Source: JACPNA01 sp964429715 (GTDB lineage Archaea; Nanobdellota; Nanobdellia; Woesearchaeales; GW2011-AR9). From it: a stretch of 11,443 nucleotides of DNA. The position numbers were made by a program, and so were the translations under genes. Positions 1-6,309 of this stretch are shown here, piece by piece (within the stretch, counting starts at the first letter, position 1; the number at the start of each line of letters is the position of its first letter). The notes below the pieces were generated by a model. That model saw only the letters and a program-made list of their open reading frames with translations, was not told the DNA's origin and ran no database searches. The stretch covers positions 1-11,443 of the forward strand of contig CAYSCV010000046.1 of the NCBI GenBank assembly GCA_964429715.1, in the 5' to 3' direction.

Positions 1-769
1 CAACATAAATTCTATCACCATCTGCACGTTCTCGCCCAGTCGCTTTTCTTTTCTGCCCATCAAAATCAATATACTCCTCACCTTCTTTTGCCGTATTCCA
101 CACCGGCTTCGACACACTTCTATTTTTTCTCGCCTCCATCATCACCACACCCGTTCGCGTATCCACAACTTTATACGACGTTCGCCCCTCCTCATCCGGA
201 TGCATCTTAAACTTTTTATAATACGGATCATCTGTATGTTCATTCCATTCCGCATCGACCACTGGCCGTTTAAACTCCCCTGTATGTACAACCACCGGCC
301 CACCCTGCCCCACATCAGACGCAAATTCAATTGCTCGTTTGATTTCCGTAACTGAAAAATTTTTTTGTGATTTAGAAAAATTCCCTTGTGGATCCATCCC
401 TGCTAACCCATATACTCCAACCGATGTATGCGTCGTAAAATCCACTTTATTTGCCCGCCCTATTTCTACTAACGCCTGCCGTTGCTTCTCCCCATACATT
501 TCCGGTGTATGCCCTTGCGCTGAACCTTTTCCCATCCCAAAGAACCCAATCTCCATTACTTTTGTTCCTGCCCGCAGCTTCGCTCCAACTGCTGCCACAT
601 TCGGCACAGGCCCCAACGCCAAACTCATTCCTAAATCGCCAATTGTAATACCCACATTCCCCGCATTGTCAGAAGACGGAAACCCATGATTACCATGATC
701 ATGTCCATGCCCATGCTCATGAAACTCCCGCTCCATTGGCTGTGTATATCCCGTCCCAAATTCCACCAT
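1..769 (-). CDS. TIM-barrel (endonuclease IV-like) protein with His-rich N-terminus, partial
   Basis: The frame is open from the ATG at 769 to the window edge, giving 256 residues with the C-terminus missing. The N-terminus is rich in histidine (H17, H19, H21, H23, H25, H28), which suggests metal binding. After it come TIM-barrel-like strands: VMEIGFFG (71-78), VDFTTHTSV (109-117) and GGPVVVHTGEF (156-166). H114, H162 and E165 sit where the metal ligands of the endonuclease IV / xylose-isomerase-like superfamily (AP_endonuc_2) would be. The region from about 170 is charged and does not resemble that family. The start is supported by a TATA box about 28 nt upstream, which suggests a leaderless transcript. 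It is the last gene of a same-strand set with the coiled-coil and 523-residue proteins. Fold assignment is by motif only; activity is unknown. It may act on DNA, or it may be a different metal-dependent TIM-barrel enzyme. Confidence 0.6.
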   Translation of the reverse strand, partial: MVEFGTGYTQPMEREFHEHGHGHDHGNHGFPSSDNAGNVGITIGDLGMSLALGPVPNVAAVGAKLRAGTKVMEIGFFGMGKGSAQGHTPEMYGEKQRQALVEIGRANKVDFTTHTSVGVYGLAGMDPQGNFSKSQKNFSVTEIKRAIEFASDVGQGGPVVVHTGEFKRPVVDAEWNEHTDDPYYKKFKMHPDEEGRTSYKVVDTRTGVVMMEARKNRSVSKPVWNTAKEGEEYIDFDGQKRKATGRERADGDRIYV

Positions 770-792
770 AAATCTAAAGAATATAATCAAAG

Positions 793-800
793 TATATAAA
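793..800 (-). promoter_or_regulatory. TATA box of the TIM-barrel gene
   Basis: The minus strand reads TTTATATA, centred about 28 nt before the ATG at 769. That is the expected spacing for an archaeal leaderless transcript. No GGTG-type ribosome binding site precedes this ATG, consistent with leaderless initiation. Confidence 0.6.
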
Positions 801-814
801 CATTATCCCTTCAG

Positions 815-857
815 AGTGCATTTAACAGATATATCAACAAAAAAGTGCATTTAACAG
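815..857. repeat. Two direct 14-nt repeats upstream of the TIM-barrel promoter
   Basis: AGTGCATTTAACAG on the plus strand (CTGTTAAATGCACT on the coding strand) occurs at 815-828 and again, identically, at 844-857, a shift of 29 bp. Both copies lie between the coiled-coil gene's stop and the TATA box of the TIM-barrel gene. This is a position suited to a regulator binding upstream of the promoter. Function is inferred from position only. Confidence 0.5.
839..844 (-). terminator. Possible T-run terminator after the coiled-coil gene
   Basis: On the minus strand six consecutive T residues follow about 25 nt after the stop codon at 869. Archaeal RNA polymerase can terminate at T-runs without a hairpin. 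The run is short, so this is tentative; read-through into the TIM-barrel gene is possible. Confidence 0.3.
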
Positions 858-868
858 CCATTTTAATA

Positions 869-1588
869 TCAACCGCTTTTATACCAATCCAACTCCTTCG
901 CTTTCTTGCTGCTATCCATTTTATACATTCCTCTAACCACTTCACTCATCTGCTGCGTAAGCGAAGTCGCTCTCGCCGCTTCCTGCGTCAAAGAATATCT
1001 CCCCGCATCCACATCCTCTAACTTCTTCTCCATCGCCGAAGAAATATACTGCACTCGTCGCTGCTCCTCTTGATTCATATACCCTTTCGCTTCCACCGAT
1101 TGGTATAACCCGCTCATCTGCTGATACAACTGCGCTGCCGGCTGCTGACTCAAAGAAGTGATATAATCTCCTCCCATACCCCCCCTAGCCTGTCCCTCCA
1201 TCTGCCTTCTTTCTTGTTGCACCGTTTCCTCTAATCCAGAACGCGATAATCCTAAAGCCCTTTTTTCACTTTGTCGTTCTCCCTTCCCTTCTTTACCCTC
1301 CTCTTTCTCCTCACTTTTCTTCTCCCCCATTCTCCTTTGCATTGATTTTAAAATAATTTTTGCCTCCTCACTCAACCCCTCCCCCCCTTCAGACGCCACT
1401 TCCGCAATCGGCACTTTATCTTTAAATTTCTTCCGTTCCGTCAACTCCTCATTTGCCTCTTTGATTCCTTTTTCCGCTTCATCAATCGCTTTGCGTTGCT
1501 CTTCCATCTCTTTCTTCTTTTTCTCCTCAAGTTCTTTCAATTTTTTTATCCGTTCCTCCGGAGGTAAATTCTTCAAATCATCAGCCAT
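869..1588 (-). CDS. Charged coiled-coil protein, unknown function
   Basis: This 239-residue soluble protein has no signal peptide or membrane segment. It begins MADDLKNLPPEERIKKLKEL. Residues 5-58 are a Lys/Glu-rich heptad-like coiled coil. Residues 86-110 are a low-complexity Lys/Glu/Gly linker. Residues about 112-239 are Gln/Met-rich and helical, with an RGGMGG turn near 135. I chose the ATG at 1588 over an in-frame GTG at 1603. A TATA box lies about 25 nt before 1588, which fits a leaderless start there, and it would lie only about 10 nt from the GTG. The NLPPEERIKKLKEL opening is, from memory, common in DPANN hypothetical proteins. It sits between the 523-residue protein and the TIM-barrel protein on the same strand. 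A role as scaffold or adaptor in a complex with them is inference only. Confidence 0.75.
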   Translation of the reverse strand: MADDLKNLPPEERIKKLKELEEKKKKEMEEQRKAIDEAEKGIKEANEELTERKKFKDKVPIAEVASEGGEGLSEEAKIILKSMQRRMGEKKSEEKEEGKEGKGERQSEKRALGLSRSGLEETVQQERRQMEGQARGGMGGDYITSLSQQPAAQLYQQMSGLYQSVEAKGYMNQEEQRRVQYISSAMEKKLEDVDAGRYSLTQEAARATSLTQQMSEVVRGMYKMDSSKKAKELDWYKSG

Positions 1589-1608
1589 AATCAACAAAAA
1601 CACTTAAA

Positions 1609-1616
1609 CTATAAAA
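1609..1616 (-). promoter_or_regulatory. TATA-like box of the coiled-coil gene
   Basis: The minus strand reads TTTTATAG, centred about 25 nt before the ATG at 1588, inside the 45-nt spacer after the preceding gene. It supports a separate leaderless transcript and the ATG start over the upstream GTG. Confidence 0.4.
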
Positions 1617-1633
1617 TTCTATGCCAAAAAAAC

Positions 1634-3205
1634 TTACCACGTAATCATCCGATGCGCTTTCTTAAAATTGTTGTATGTGTTCCACGCAACCGCCCTCACC
1701 CCAGAAGTTAAACCACTTTTTGCTTTTTCCATATCTGAACTTTCTTTCCACGCATCTCTTGCTGACTTTTTTGCAGGCGCTCTCGACTTCTCTGGCGCTT
1801 GATAAAATTCTCCAAGAAAACTCTCCATAAAACTTTTTGCTTTCTTCCCACTATCTTTTTGATCATTCTTCTTCTCGCCTTTCTTTTGCTGTCGCGCCTC
1901 AACAAGATACTTATCCAATTCATCACCTAACGCATTCATCGCTCCGACCACCGTTCCCGTTAAATCACCCAACAATAGCCACATCTCTTTATCTTTCACT
2001 TTTAAATAATTATCCAACTCCTTCTGCGTCCACACATACCCTCGTAACTGCATATCCATCTTCCCAATATGTACCGGCCCTCGATTATACCCCTCTTGCA
2101 CCACTTTTAATTCCGGCCGTGTTCGATAATGAAACGTCGCTAAAATACACCCATATACGTTTGTCTCGCCCACTTTTATCGGATCCGTTCTCCCCAATAT
2201 TTCCACATCAAGCATACTTCCTTCAAATGCCGATAACAACTCCGGCGACGTTAAACTCTTCTGCTTCATCGACAACTTCGGTACATTGCGCAGGTACGGC
2301 TTAATCCATTGAATATACATCCGAATAATCTCATAATGCTGCAACAAATACTGCAGCATAAACCGCTTTCGATCCTCATGCTCTTTATGTGTTCGATGCC
2401 GCCACTCCACATACTGCGTTAAATGCCGTAATAACACTCGTAACACATTCTGATTAAAATCTTTCCCAAGAGAATTAACATACTTCTCTACCTCACCATG
2501 TGTCTTAAACGGTGGCGCATCAAAAAACAAATCCGGCAATGTAATAAACTCCAATTGCTGAGCCATACCATAAATCGACGCCGCACTCTTCGCTCCCTGT
2601 TGCACTAAATCAACAAACATTCCTTTCAGAACCATTTCTGGCCCCTTCTCTCTATCTCCTAACGCTTTCTCTTCCTGCGCCGCAACTAACGTATAATACC
2701 CTAATCTTTCCTGTAAAATCCGTAACTCCCTCACCATCTGAAATAACTCTTTAATCATCTTCCCAACTGTTGCCAAAAACTGTGAAATTCGATCCTGTTG
2801 CGCCGCTAATCGTTGTTGTGTCACTCCAAAAAACGCCGAATTCTCCGACGCCGCAAACGAATCCTCAATCTTATCTACAATAGGAAAACTTTGCTTAAAC
2901 CCATCTAACACCCAAAAATACGGCTCCTCTAAACTCAAATCATACGCTTCATATGTTAACCAATACGACTTAATTGGTTTCGGATACCCCGTTTTTGCAT
3001 ACTTCCCACCCGGATGACTCCACTCTGATTCCTCCTCCTCTGCATCACCTGCTTTTACTTTTCCATCCATCCCTTTTAATTGAAAAATATCTTTCTCCAC
3101 ATTATATTCATAATCTTCCTCTTTTGCTTTCTTCTTGATAAATCCACACTGCACTAACAGCTCAGAACGTGACGTACCATAATCCGAGAAATACTTTTCT
3201 TCCAT
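1634..3205 (-). CDS. Conserved-looking 523-residue protein of unknown function
   Basis: I do not recognise this protein. It is 523 residues with no signal peptide or clear membrane segment. Residues 30-65 are acidic (EEEE at 56-59). Residues 80-105 are rich in Trp and Tyr. Residues 129-175 form a Gln/Leu-rich amphipathic helix, probably a coiled coil. Residues 255-305 are a second long helical stretch with a cluster RHRTHKEHEDRK (269-280). Residues 331-370 look beta-rich. Residues 435-490 are a Lys-rich flexible tail, and the protein ends in ITW. The ATG is preceded by GGTGG with 5 nt spacing, and a TATA element lies about 39 nt upstream. It is the first gene of the set with the coiled-coil and TIM-barrel proteins. 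The long helices and basic tail would suit a structural or nucleic-acid-associated role, but that is a guess. Confidence 0.75.
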   Translation of the reverse strand: MEEKYFSDYGTSRSELLVQCGFIKKKAKEEDYEYNVEKDIFQLKGMDGKVKAGDAEEEESEWSHPGGKYAKTGYPKPIKSYWLTYEAYDLSLEEPYFWVLDGFKQSFPIVDKIEDSFAASENSAFFGVTQQRLAAQQDRISQFLATVGKMIKELFQMVRELRILQERLGYYTLVAAQEEKALGDREKGPEMVLKGMFVDLVQQGAKSAASIYGMAQQLEFITLPDLFFDAPPFKTHGEVEKYVNSLGKDFNQNVLRVLLRHLTQYVEWRHRTHKEHEDRKRFMLQYLLQHYEIIRMYIQWIKPYLRNVPKLSMKQKSLTSPELLSAFEGSMLDVEILGRTDPIKVGETNVYGCILATFHYRTRPELKVVQEGYNRGPVHIGKMDMQLRGYVWTQKELDNYLKVKDKEMWLLLGDLTGTVVGAMNALGDELDKYLVEARQQKKGEKKNDQKDSGKKAKSFMESFLGEFYQAPEKSRAPAKKSARDAWKESSDMEKAKSGLTSGVRAVAWNTYNNFKKAHRMITW

Positions 3206-3210
3206 CTATT

Positions 3211-3215
3211 CCACC
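3211..3215 (-). promoter_or_regulatory. GGTGG ribosome binding site, inside a 3-codon mini-ORF
   Basis: GGTGG lies 5 nt before the ATG at 3205 and matches the archaeal 16S anti-Shine-Dalgarno. It is also part of an in-frame mini-ORF, ATG GTG GAA TAG (3217-3206), which ends directly against the main start codon. The site fixes 3205 as the start. Confidence 0.6.
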
Positions 3216-3239
3216 ATACTGTTAGAGAGTATTATTGAC

Positions 3240-3250
3240 TATATATATTT
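3240..3250 (-). promoter_or_regulatory. TATA box of the 523-residue gene
   Basis: The minus strand reads AAATATATATA, centred about 39 nt before the ATG. This leaves a short leader that holds the GGTGG site. Confidence 0.5.
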
Positions 3251-3338
3251 AACTCTTTAAATGTTATCTGAAAGTACTACGTATTTCAATTTATTAATGA
3301 GCGCCTTCAGCATAAACCGTACGAAGAACAAGAAAGTT

Positions 3339-3360
3339 AAAGAAAAAAGAAAACAAAAAA
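3339..3360 (-). terminator. T-rich terminator of the lipoprotein gene
   Basis: Directly after the TAA stop at 3361 the minus strand is almost all T, with T-runs of six broken by single bases over about 20 nt. No strong hairpin is visible. This fits archaeal T-run termination. Confidence 0.5.
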
Positions 3361-4557
3361 TTAAGAATAAGCACAAGCCCCCCACTGTGCAAACTGAGCA
3401 GTACATACCTTCCCCATAGCAGCACAATCCACTTCTGTACTATTTATTACACCTTGGCAGTTTATTGTACTATTCACCAAAATATTTCCTTTACAACTTG
3501 AATTTGGTGTTGGAGCACAAGAGAAACTAGTCACATTCACCACTTTAGAACTATTGGAAGTAGAGTATCCTCCACTCAAGCTTGTATTGGTTACATTGGC
3601 TTCGCTTAGATTAAACTGAGCACTAGACTTTATCTCTTCTAATTTTTTCAGACAAAAACCATCCTGTAATACAAACCCACTTTTACACCCTTTCGTAACA
3701 CACACACTCTTAATACATTCTGTATCTTTCACACCAGGATATTTTTTCGAATCAAAACACCAATTTCCACACCCACCACAATTAGAAGGGTCTGATGTTG
3801 TACCAATACAATCTTTTTTCGGACCACACGGTGTAGTTCCTGCCGGACAATTACCCGTGCCATCTCCACTCTTTACACACTTTCCTTCTTTATCATCGCA
3901 CGACGTTCCAATAGGACAACCAGTTATACCTTTAGTTATAAGACTATCATAACCTGTTCCATCAGATTTACAGGCATTCTTAGCAAATTTACCATCATTA
4001 GAATACCCTTTGTCTCCACACCATACCACATCTTCTCCTGGTTTACAATTATCAACACAACCAATTTTAACAGGATCAGAAAAACCACACTTCTTTGGTT
4101 TTCCATTAAACTTACTAATCTGATTTGCACAAATCTCATCACTATACTCTGTATTCTTACCAGAACATTCCAGTTTAACACTCATTTTATCTGCAGGAGC
4201 TTCCTCTTTTTTGAACAAACTCTCTTGTACTTTAATCTCTTCTTTTGAACATTCTTTCCATTGTGTTCCTTGTCCATTACCAGAAATATATAGGTTTGGA
4301 TATCCTCTTATTTTAACAGTTTTCGTTGTACACCAAGGAATTGGATTACCATTCTCATCACGATCTGCAAACTCTGTCGTACACCCCTCTTTAAAATTAT
4401 GATACTGTCCCGACCCATCTTTATACGACCACGGACCTTTTACACACCCACCATCAGAAAACCCTGAAATCGCCTGCCCAGCAATCGGCTTAGTACACCC
4501 TGCCACGACAAATAACGCTAACACACTAAAAATTAATAACACATTTTGTAATCTCAT
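3361..4557 (-). CDS. Cys-rich surface lipoprotein with FN2-like module and sequon-rich tail
   Basis: This is a predicted exported protein of 398 residues. Residues 1-20 are a signal peptide with a lipobox (VVAGC, lipidated Cys at 21). The mature part has 30 further cysteines, an even number that would suit disulfides. Residues 38-103 (C38, PWSY, C59-T-T, PWC at 74-76, QWKEC) resemble a fibronectin type II module in Cys and aromatic spacing. Residues 244-267 contain the SDPSNCGGCGNWC motif also seen in Cys-rich repeats of bacterial surface proteins. The tail has eight N-X-S/T sequons in under 60 residues (N316 to N372), suggesting N-glycosylation. I chose the ATG at 4557 over a GTG at 4566, because that GTG is part of the GGTG binding site 6 nt before the ATG. 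Partner and ligand are unknown; attachment to a host or the cell envelope is inference. Confidence 0.7.
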   Translation of the reverse strand: MRLQNVLLIFSVLALFVVAGCTKPIAGQAISGFSDGGCVKGPWSYKDGSGQYHNFKEGCTTEFADRDENGNPIPWCTTKTVKIRGYPNLYISGNGQGTQWKECSKEEIKVQESLFKKEEAPADKMSVKLECSGKNTEYSDEICANQISKFNGKPKKCGFSDPVKIGCVDNCKPGEDVVWCGDKGYSNDGKFAKNACKSDGTGYDSLITKGITGCPIGTSCDDKEGKCVKSGDGTGNCPAGTTPCGPKKDCIGTTSDPSNCGGCGNWCFDSKKYPGVKDTECIKSVCVTKGCKSGFVLQDGFCLKKLEEIKSSAQFNLSEANVTNTSLSGGYSTSNSSKVVNVTSFSCAPTPNSSCKGNILVNSTINCQGVINSTEVDCAAMGKVCTAQFAQWGACAYS

Positions 4558-4563
4558 ATCAAA

Positions 4564-4567
4564 CACC
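4564..4567 (-). promoter_or_regulatory. GGTG ribosome binding site of the lipoprotein gene
   Basis: AGAAGGTG ends 6 nt before the ATG at 4557. The overlapping GTG (4566) would put the start inside this site, so the site decides the start codon. Confidence 0.6.
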
Positions 4568-4632
4568 TTCTTTTTTTATAAACGTTTAAAAAAAATCCAT
4601 TTTCAAACATTAGTTAAAAAGAAAGTATAAAT

Positions 4633-4643
4633 GATATATAAAC
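4633..4643 (-). promoter_or_regulatory. Probable TATA box of the lipoprotein gene
   Basis: The minus strand reads TTTATATATC within the 95-nt spacer after the methyltransferase stop. It nearly matches the TIM-barrel gene's box (ATGTTTATATA in both). It would give a leader of about 50 nt. A second TATA-like stretch near 4575-4582 is too close to the start to include the binding site. Confidence 0.4.
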
Positions 4644-4652
4644 ATTTCGCAG

Positions 4653-5288
4653 TTAACAACACTCAAACCCCCACAACCCCTCCTTCTCCCACACCCGTAC
4701 TCTAAACCCTCCATCCACCAACATCTTCTTCCAGTCTTCCAAAGTCAAATGCCTTACCTCCTTCTGCCGTTGCCACGAATTCACCTGCCCCGAATATAAC
4801 ACCACCATCAACCTCCCTGTATCCTTCAACAGCCGCCGTACCTCCCGCAACAACCCCTCCAAACTCTCAACATAATTCAACACAAACACCGCCGTCACCG
4901 AATCAAACAAAGCATCCGCAAACGGCAATCGTTTATTCAAATCACCAACAACTTTCTCATAACACTGCTCATTAAACTGCAGCATCTTCTCCGACACATC
5001 AAATCCAACTGATTTAACATAACTATACGCCCCGCAGCCAATATCCAAATTCCGCCCATTGTTATACGCACTCAACTCCTGCGAAATCAACGAACGTAAC
5101 CGCACATCAATCTTCTTTCGCCACATAAACGCTTCCCCATTCCAGAACGCTCGCATATCAGTAGGCCACCCTTGAGCCCAAGAAACTGAACTTGCCAACT
5201 CTTTCAACTTCCCCTCCACAGGCTCACCATATTGTAACTCTAATAATCCAATTAAAAACTCATTCTCTGCATTTAACATATGTTCCAT
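4653..5288 (-). CDS. Class I SAM-dependent methyltransferase
   Basis: This 211-residue protein has a Rossmann-type methyltransferase core (Methyltransf_11-like). Motif I is NLDIGCG (80-86), the acidic ribose-binding position is D97 in VGFDVS, and motif III is GDLNKRLPF followed by FDSVTAVFVLNYVE (128-141). LREVRRLLKDTGRLMVVL (147-164) is the usual helix and strand after motif III. Residues 1-75 are a helical N-terminal extension without a recognisable domain. The sequence does not identify the substrate. The start at 5288 follows GGTGAA at a 6-nt gap, and that site overlaps the TGA of the HEPN gene. Translation is therefore probably coupled, and the gene belongs to the nucleotidyltransferase-HEPN operon. 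An alternative ATG at 5279 is less well placed. The gene could be a passenger or a modifying partner of the toxin-antitoxin pair. Confidence 0.85.
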   Translation of the reverse strand: MEHMLNAENEFLIGLLELQYGEPVEGKLKELASSVSWAQGWPTDMRAFWNGEAFMWRKKIDVRLRSLISQELSAYNNGRNLDIGCGAYSYVKSVGFDVSEKMLQFNEQCYEKVVGDLNKRLPFADALFDSVTAVFVLNYVESLEGLLREVRRLLKDTGRLMVVLYSGQVNSWQRQKEVRHLTLEDWKKMLVDGGFRVRVWEKEGLWGFECC

Positions 5289-5294
5289 AGAAAA

Positions 5295-5300
5295 TTCACC
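5295..5300 (-). promoter_or_regulatory. Ribosome binding site overlapping the HEPN stop codon
   Basis: GGTGAA lies 6 nt before the methyltransferase ATG and includes the TGA stop of the HEPN gene at 5298-5296. This arrangement indicates translational coupling. Confidence 0.6.
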
Positions 5301-5721
5301 GTTTCATTTTATCATACGATTTCTTGGTAAACACAATAACTTTTTCTGTATATTCTTTATCAACATTTGTCCCGTAATATAACATCCCATTTCTAAAATA
5401 ACGTATCCGATCTAAAAATAACACCTCACTTTCAACAACACCAATATTTCTCACAAATGCTACTTCCGCTTCATGTGCACCATGACCACGAGCAACATAT
5501 CCACTAGAATACATCTCCGCTCGTACTAAGAACATAAGAATATCATAACAAGCCTCAACATAATCATTAGTATTATCTTTCGTAATCCCCACTTTTGTTA
5601 GATTTTCCAACAGAGAACGCATCTTCCTTTCCGCTTGTAAAATTAAATTCCGCGCCCTCTCAACATCCGAAGTAGTTTTATACACTATACCCTCCCTCAG
5701 AAACTCCTCAAACCGTTTCAT
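5296..5721 (-). CDS. HEPN-domain protein, putative toxin of an MNT-HEPN pair
   Basis: This 141-residue all-alpha protein fits the archaeal HEPN family: helices at 17-43 and 51-70, then GYVARGHGAHEAEVAFVRN (74-92), and the late motif DRIRYFRNGMLYYG (104-117). HEPN proteins beside nucleotidyltransferases are usually RNase toxins, neutralised when the partner adds AMP to a residue near the active site. Here the canonical R-X4-6-H motif is not intact: after R110-N111 comes G-M-L-Y-Y-G with no histidine. The motif resembles an archaeal variant I recall, but RNase activity is doubtful. The gene overlaps the upstream nucleotidyltransferase by 4 nt (ATGA), so the two are translationally coupled, and it is followed by a coupled methyltransferase. 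Confidence 0.75.
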   Translation of the reverse strand: MKRFEEFLREGIVYKTTSDVERARNLILQAERKMRSLLENLTKVGITKDNTNDYVEACYDILMFLVRAEMYSSGYVARGHGAHEAEVAFVRNIGVVESEVLFLDRIRYFRNGMLYYGTNVDKEYTEKVIVFTKKSYDKMKR

Positions 5722-6257
5722 AAGCTAACACTCCCCTCTAATACAATTCCATTCAAAATATTGTTACGTAAATTATCTTGAATCTTCCCCCATGAATCAT
5801 AAAACTGAACTTGGATTGATCGTTGCAACATTTTCTCAAATTTATCTAAAGATAATTTTTTATTCTTTCGCCCAATAACCGCAATATCAATATCCGAAGT
5901 ATGTATATCCTCCCCTTTTGCATAACTTCCAAATAACACAATCGTCCCTCCCGCAAGTTCATCCACAACATAAGACAAAAACCCAGAAAGATATATTTGC
6001 TTAAGATTCTCCACTCGTTTCAATCCTAACACTATAGATTCATCTCGATTTAAAGAAATAAGATTGATTGTTTTTAATCTATCAATAGTAATTAAATCAT
6101 TCTTGAGCAATAAAGAAAGAGAATTTCCCACAGCCGTAGGAGAAACATTCAAAAGTAACGCAATCTCTCGTTGACTCAATTTCTTTCCTGCTTTAATACA
6201 CAACAATTGAAATATTTCAGCTTGCAACATAGTCCATTTAAGTTTAAGCGCATCCAT
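5718..6257 (-). CDS. Winged-helix / minimal nucleotidyltransferase (MNT), putative antitoxin
   Basis: This 179-residue protein has two parts. Residues 8-70 are a winged helix-turn-helix, with recognition region LSQREIALLLNVSPTAVGNSLSLL (27-50). Residues 100-150 are a minimal nucleotidyltransferase with the signature LFGSYAKG (108-115) and SDIDIAV (121-127). G110-S111 and D122/D124 are the catalytic GS and DxD elements. The usual third carboxylate strand reads SIQVQFYD (147-154), with Gln where an acid is often found, so activity is uncertain. In related pairs the MNT modifies or binds the HEPN partner encoded next, here with a 4-nt overlap. The DNA-binding domain and three AGTTTA repeats over its own promoter suggest autorepression. 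A TATA box about 29 nt before the ATG indicates a leaderless start. Confidence 0.8.
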   Translation of the reverse strand: MDALKLKWTMLQAEIFQLLCIKAGKKLSQREIALLLNVSPTAVGNSLSLLLKNDLITIDRLKTINLISLNRDESIVLGLKRVENLKQIYLSGFLSYVVDELAGGTIVLFGSYAKGEDIHTSDIDIAVIGRKNKKLSLDKFEKMLQRSIQVQFYDSWGKIQDNLRNNILNGIVLEGSVSL

Positions 6258-6286
6258 TTTAGTTTACATATATCCAACCTAGTTTA
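6241..6286. repeat. Three AGTTTA sites at exact 20-bp period (candidate operator)
   Basis: AGTTTA occurs on the plus strand at 6241-6246, 6261-6266 and 6281-6286. The first lies within codons 4-6 of the nucleotidyltransferase gene, the second just before its ATG, and the third overlaps its TATA box. A 20-bp period places the sites on nearly the same DNA face (about two turns). This suits repeated binding by the winged-helix domain of the gene product. Binding is inference. Confidence 0.5.
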
Positions 6287-6291
6287 TAATA
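6281..6291 (-). promoter_or_regulatory. TATA box of the MNT-HEPN-methyltransferase operon
   Basis: The minus strand reads TATTATAAACT, centred about 29 nt before the ATG at 6257. This fits a leaderless operon transcript separate from the MFS gene upstream. Confidence 0.55.
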
Positions 6292-6309
6292 CTTTCGCCA
6301 AAAAGCAAC

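Noticed and set aside
142..689. Open frames on both strands in this stretch (for example 339-689 plus and 142-330 minus)
   Set aside because: They are shadows of the longer minus-strand TIM-barrel frame, which runs from 769 to the left edge without a stop and has recognisable motifs and a promoter.
1837..2304. Plus-strand open frame of 155 residues inside the 523-residue gene
   Set aside because: Low-complexity Ser/Pro/Thr/Leu content typical of antisense to a G-rich coding strand. It has no promoter or binding site.
5296..6257. CRISPR-associated HEPN nuclease or a CRISPR array nearby
   Set aside because: There is no CARF domain, no Cas gene and no repeat-spacer array anywhere in the window. 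The gene pair matches the MNT-HEPN layout.
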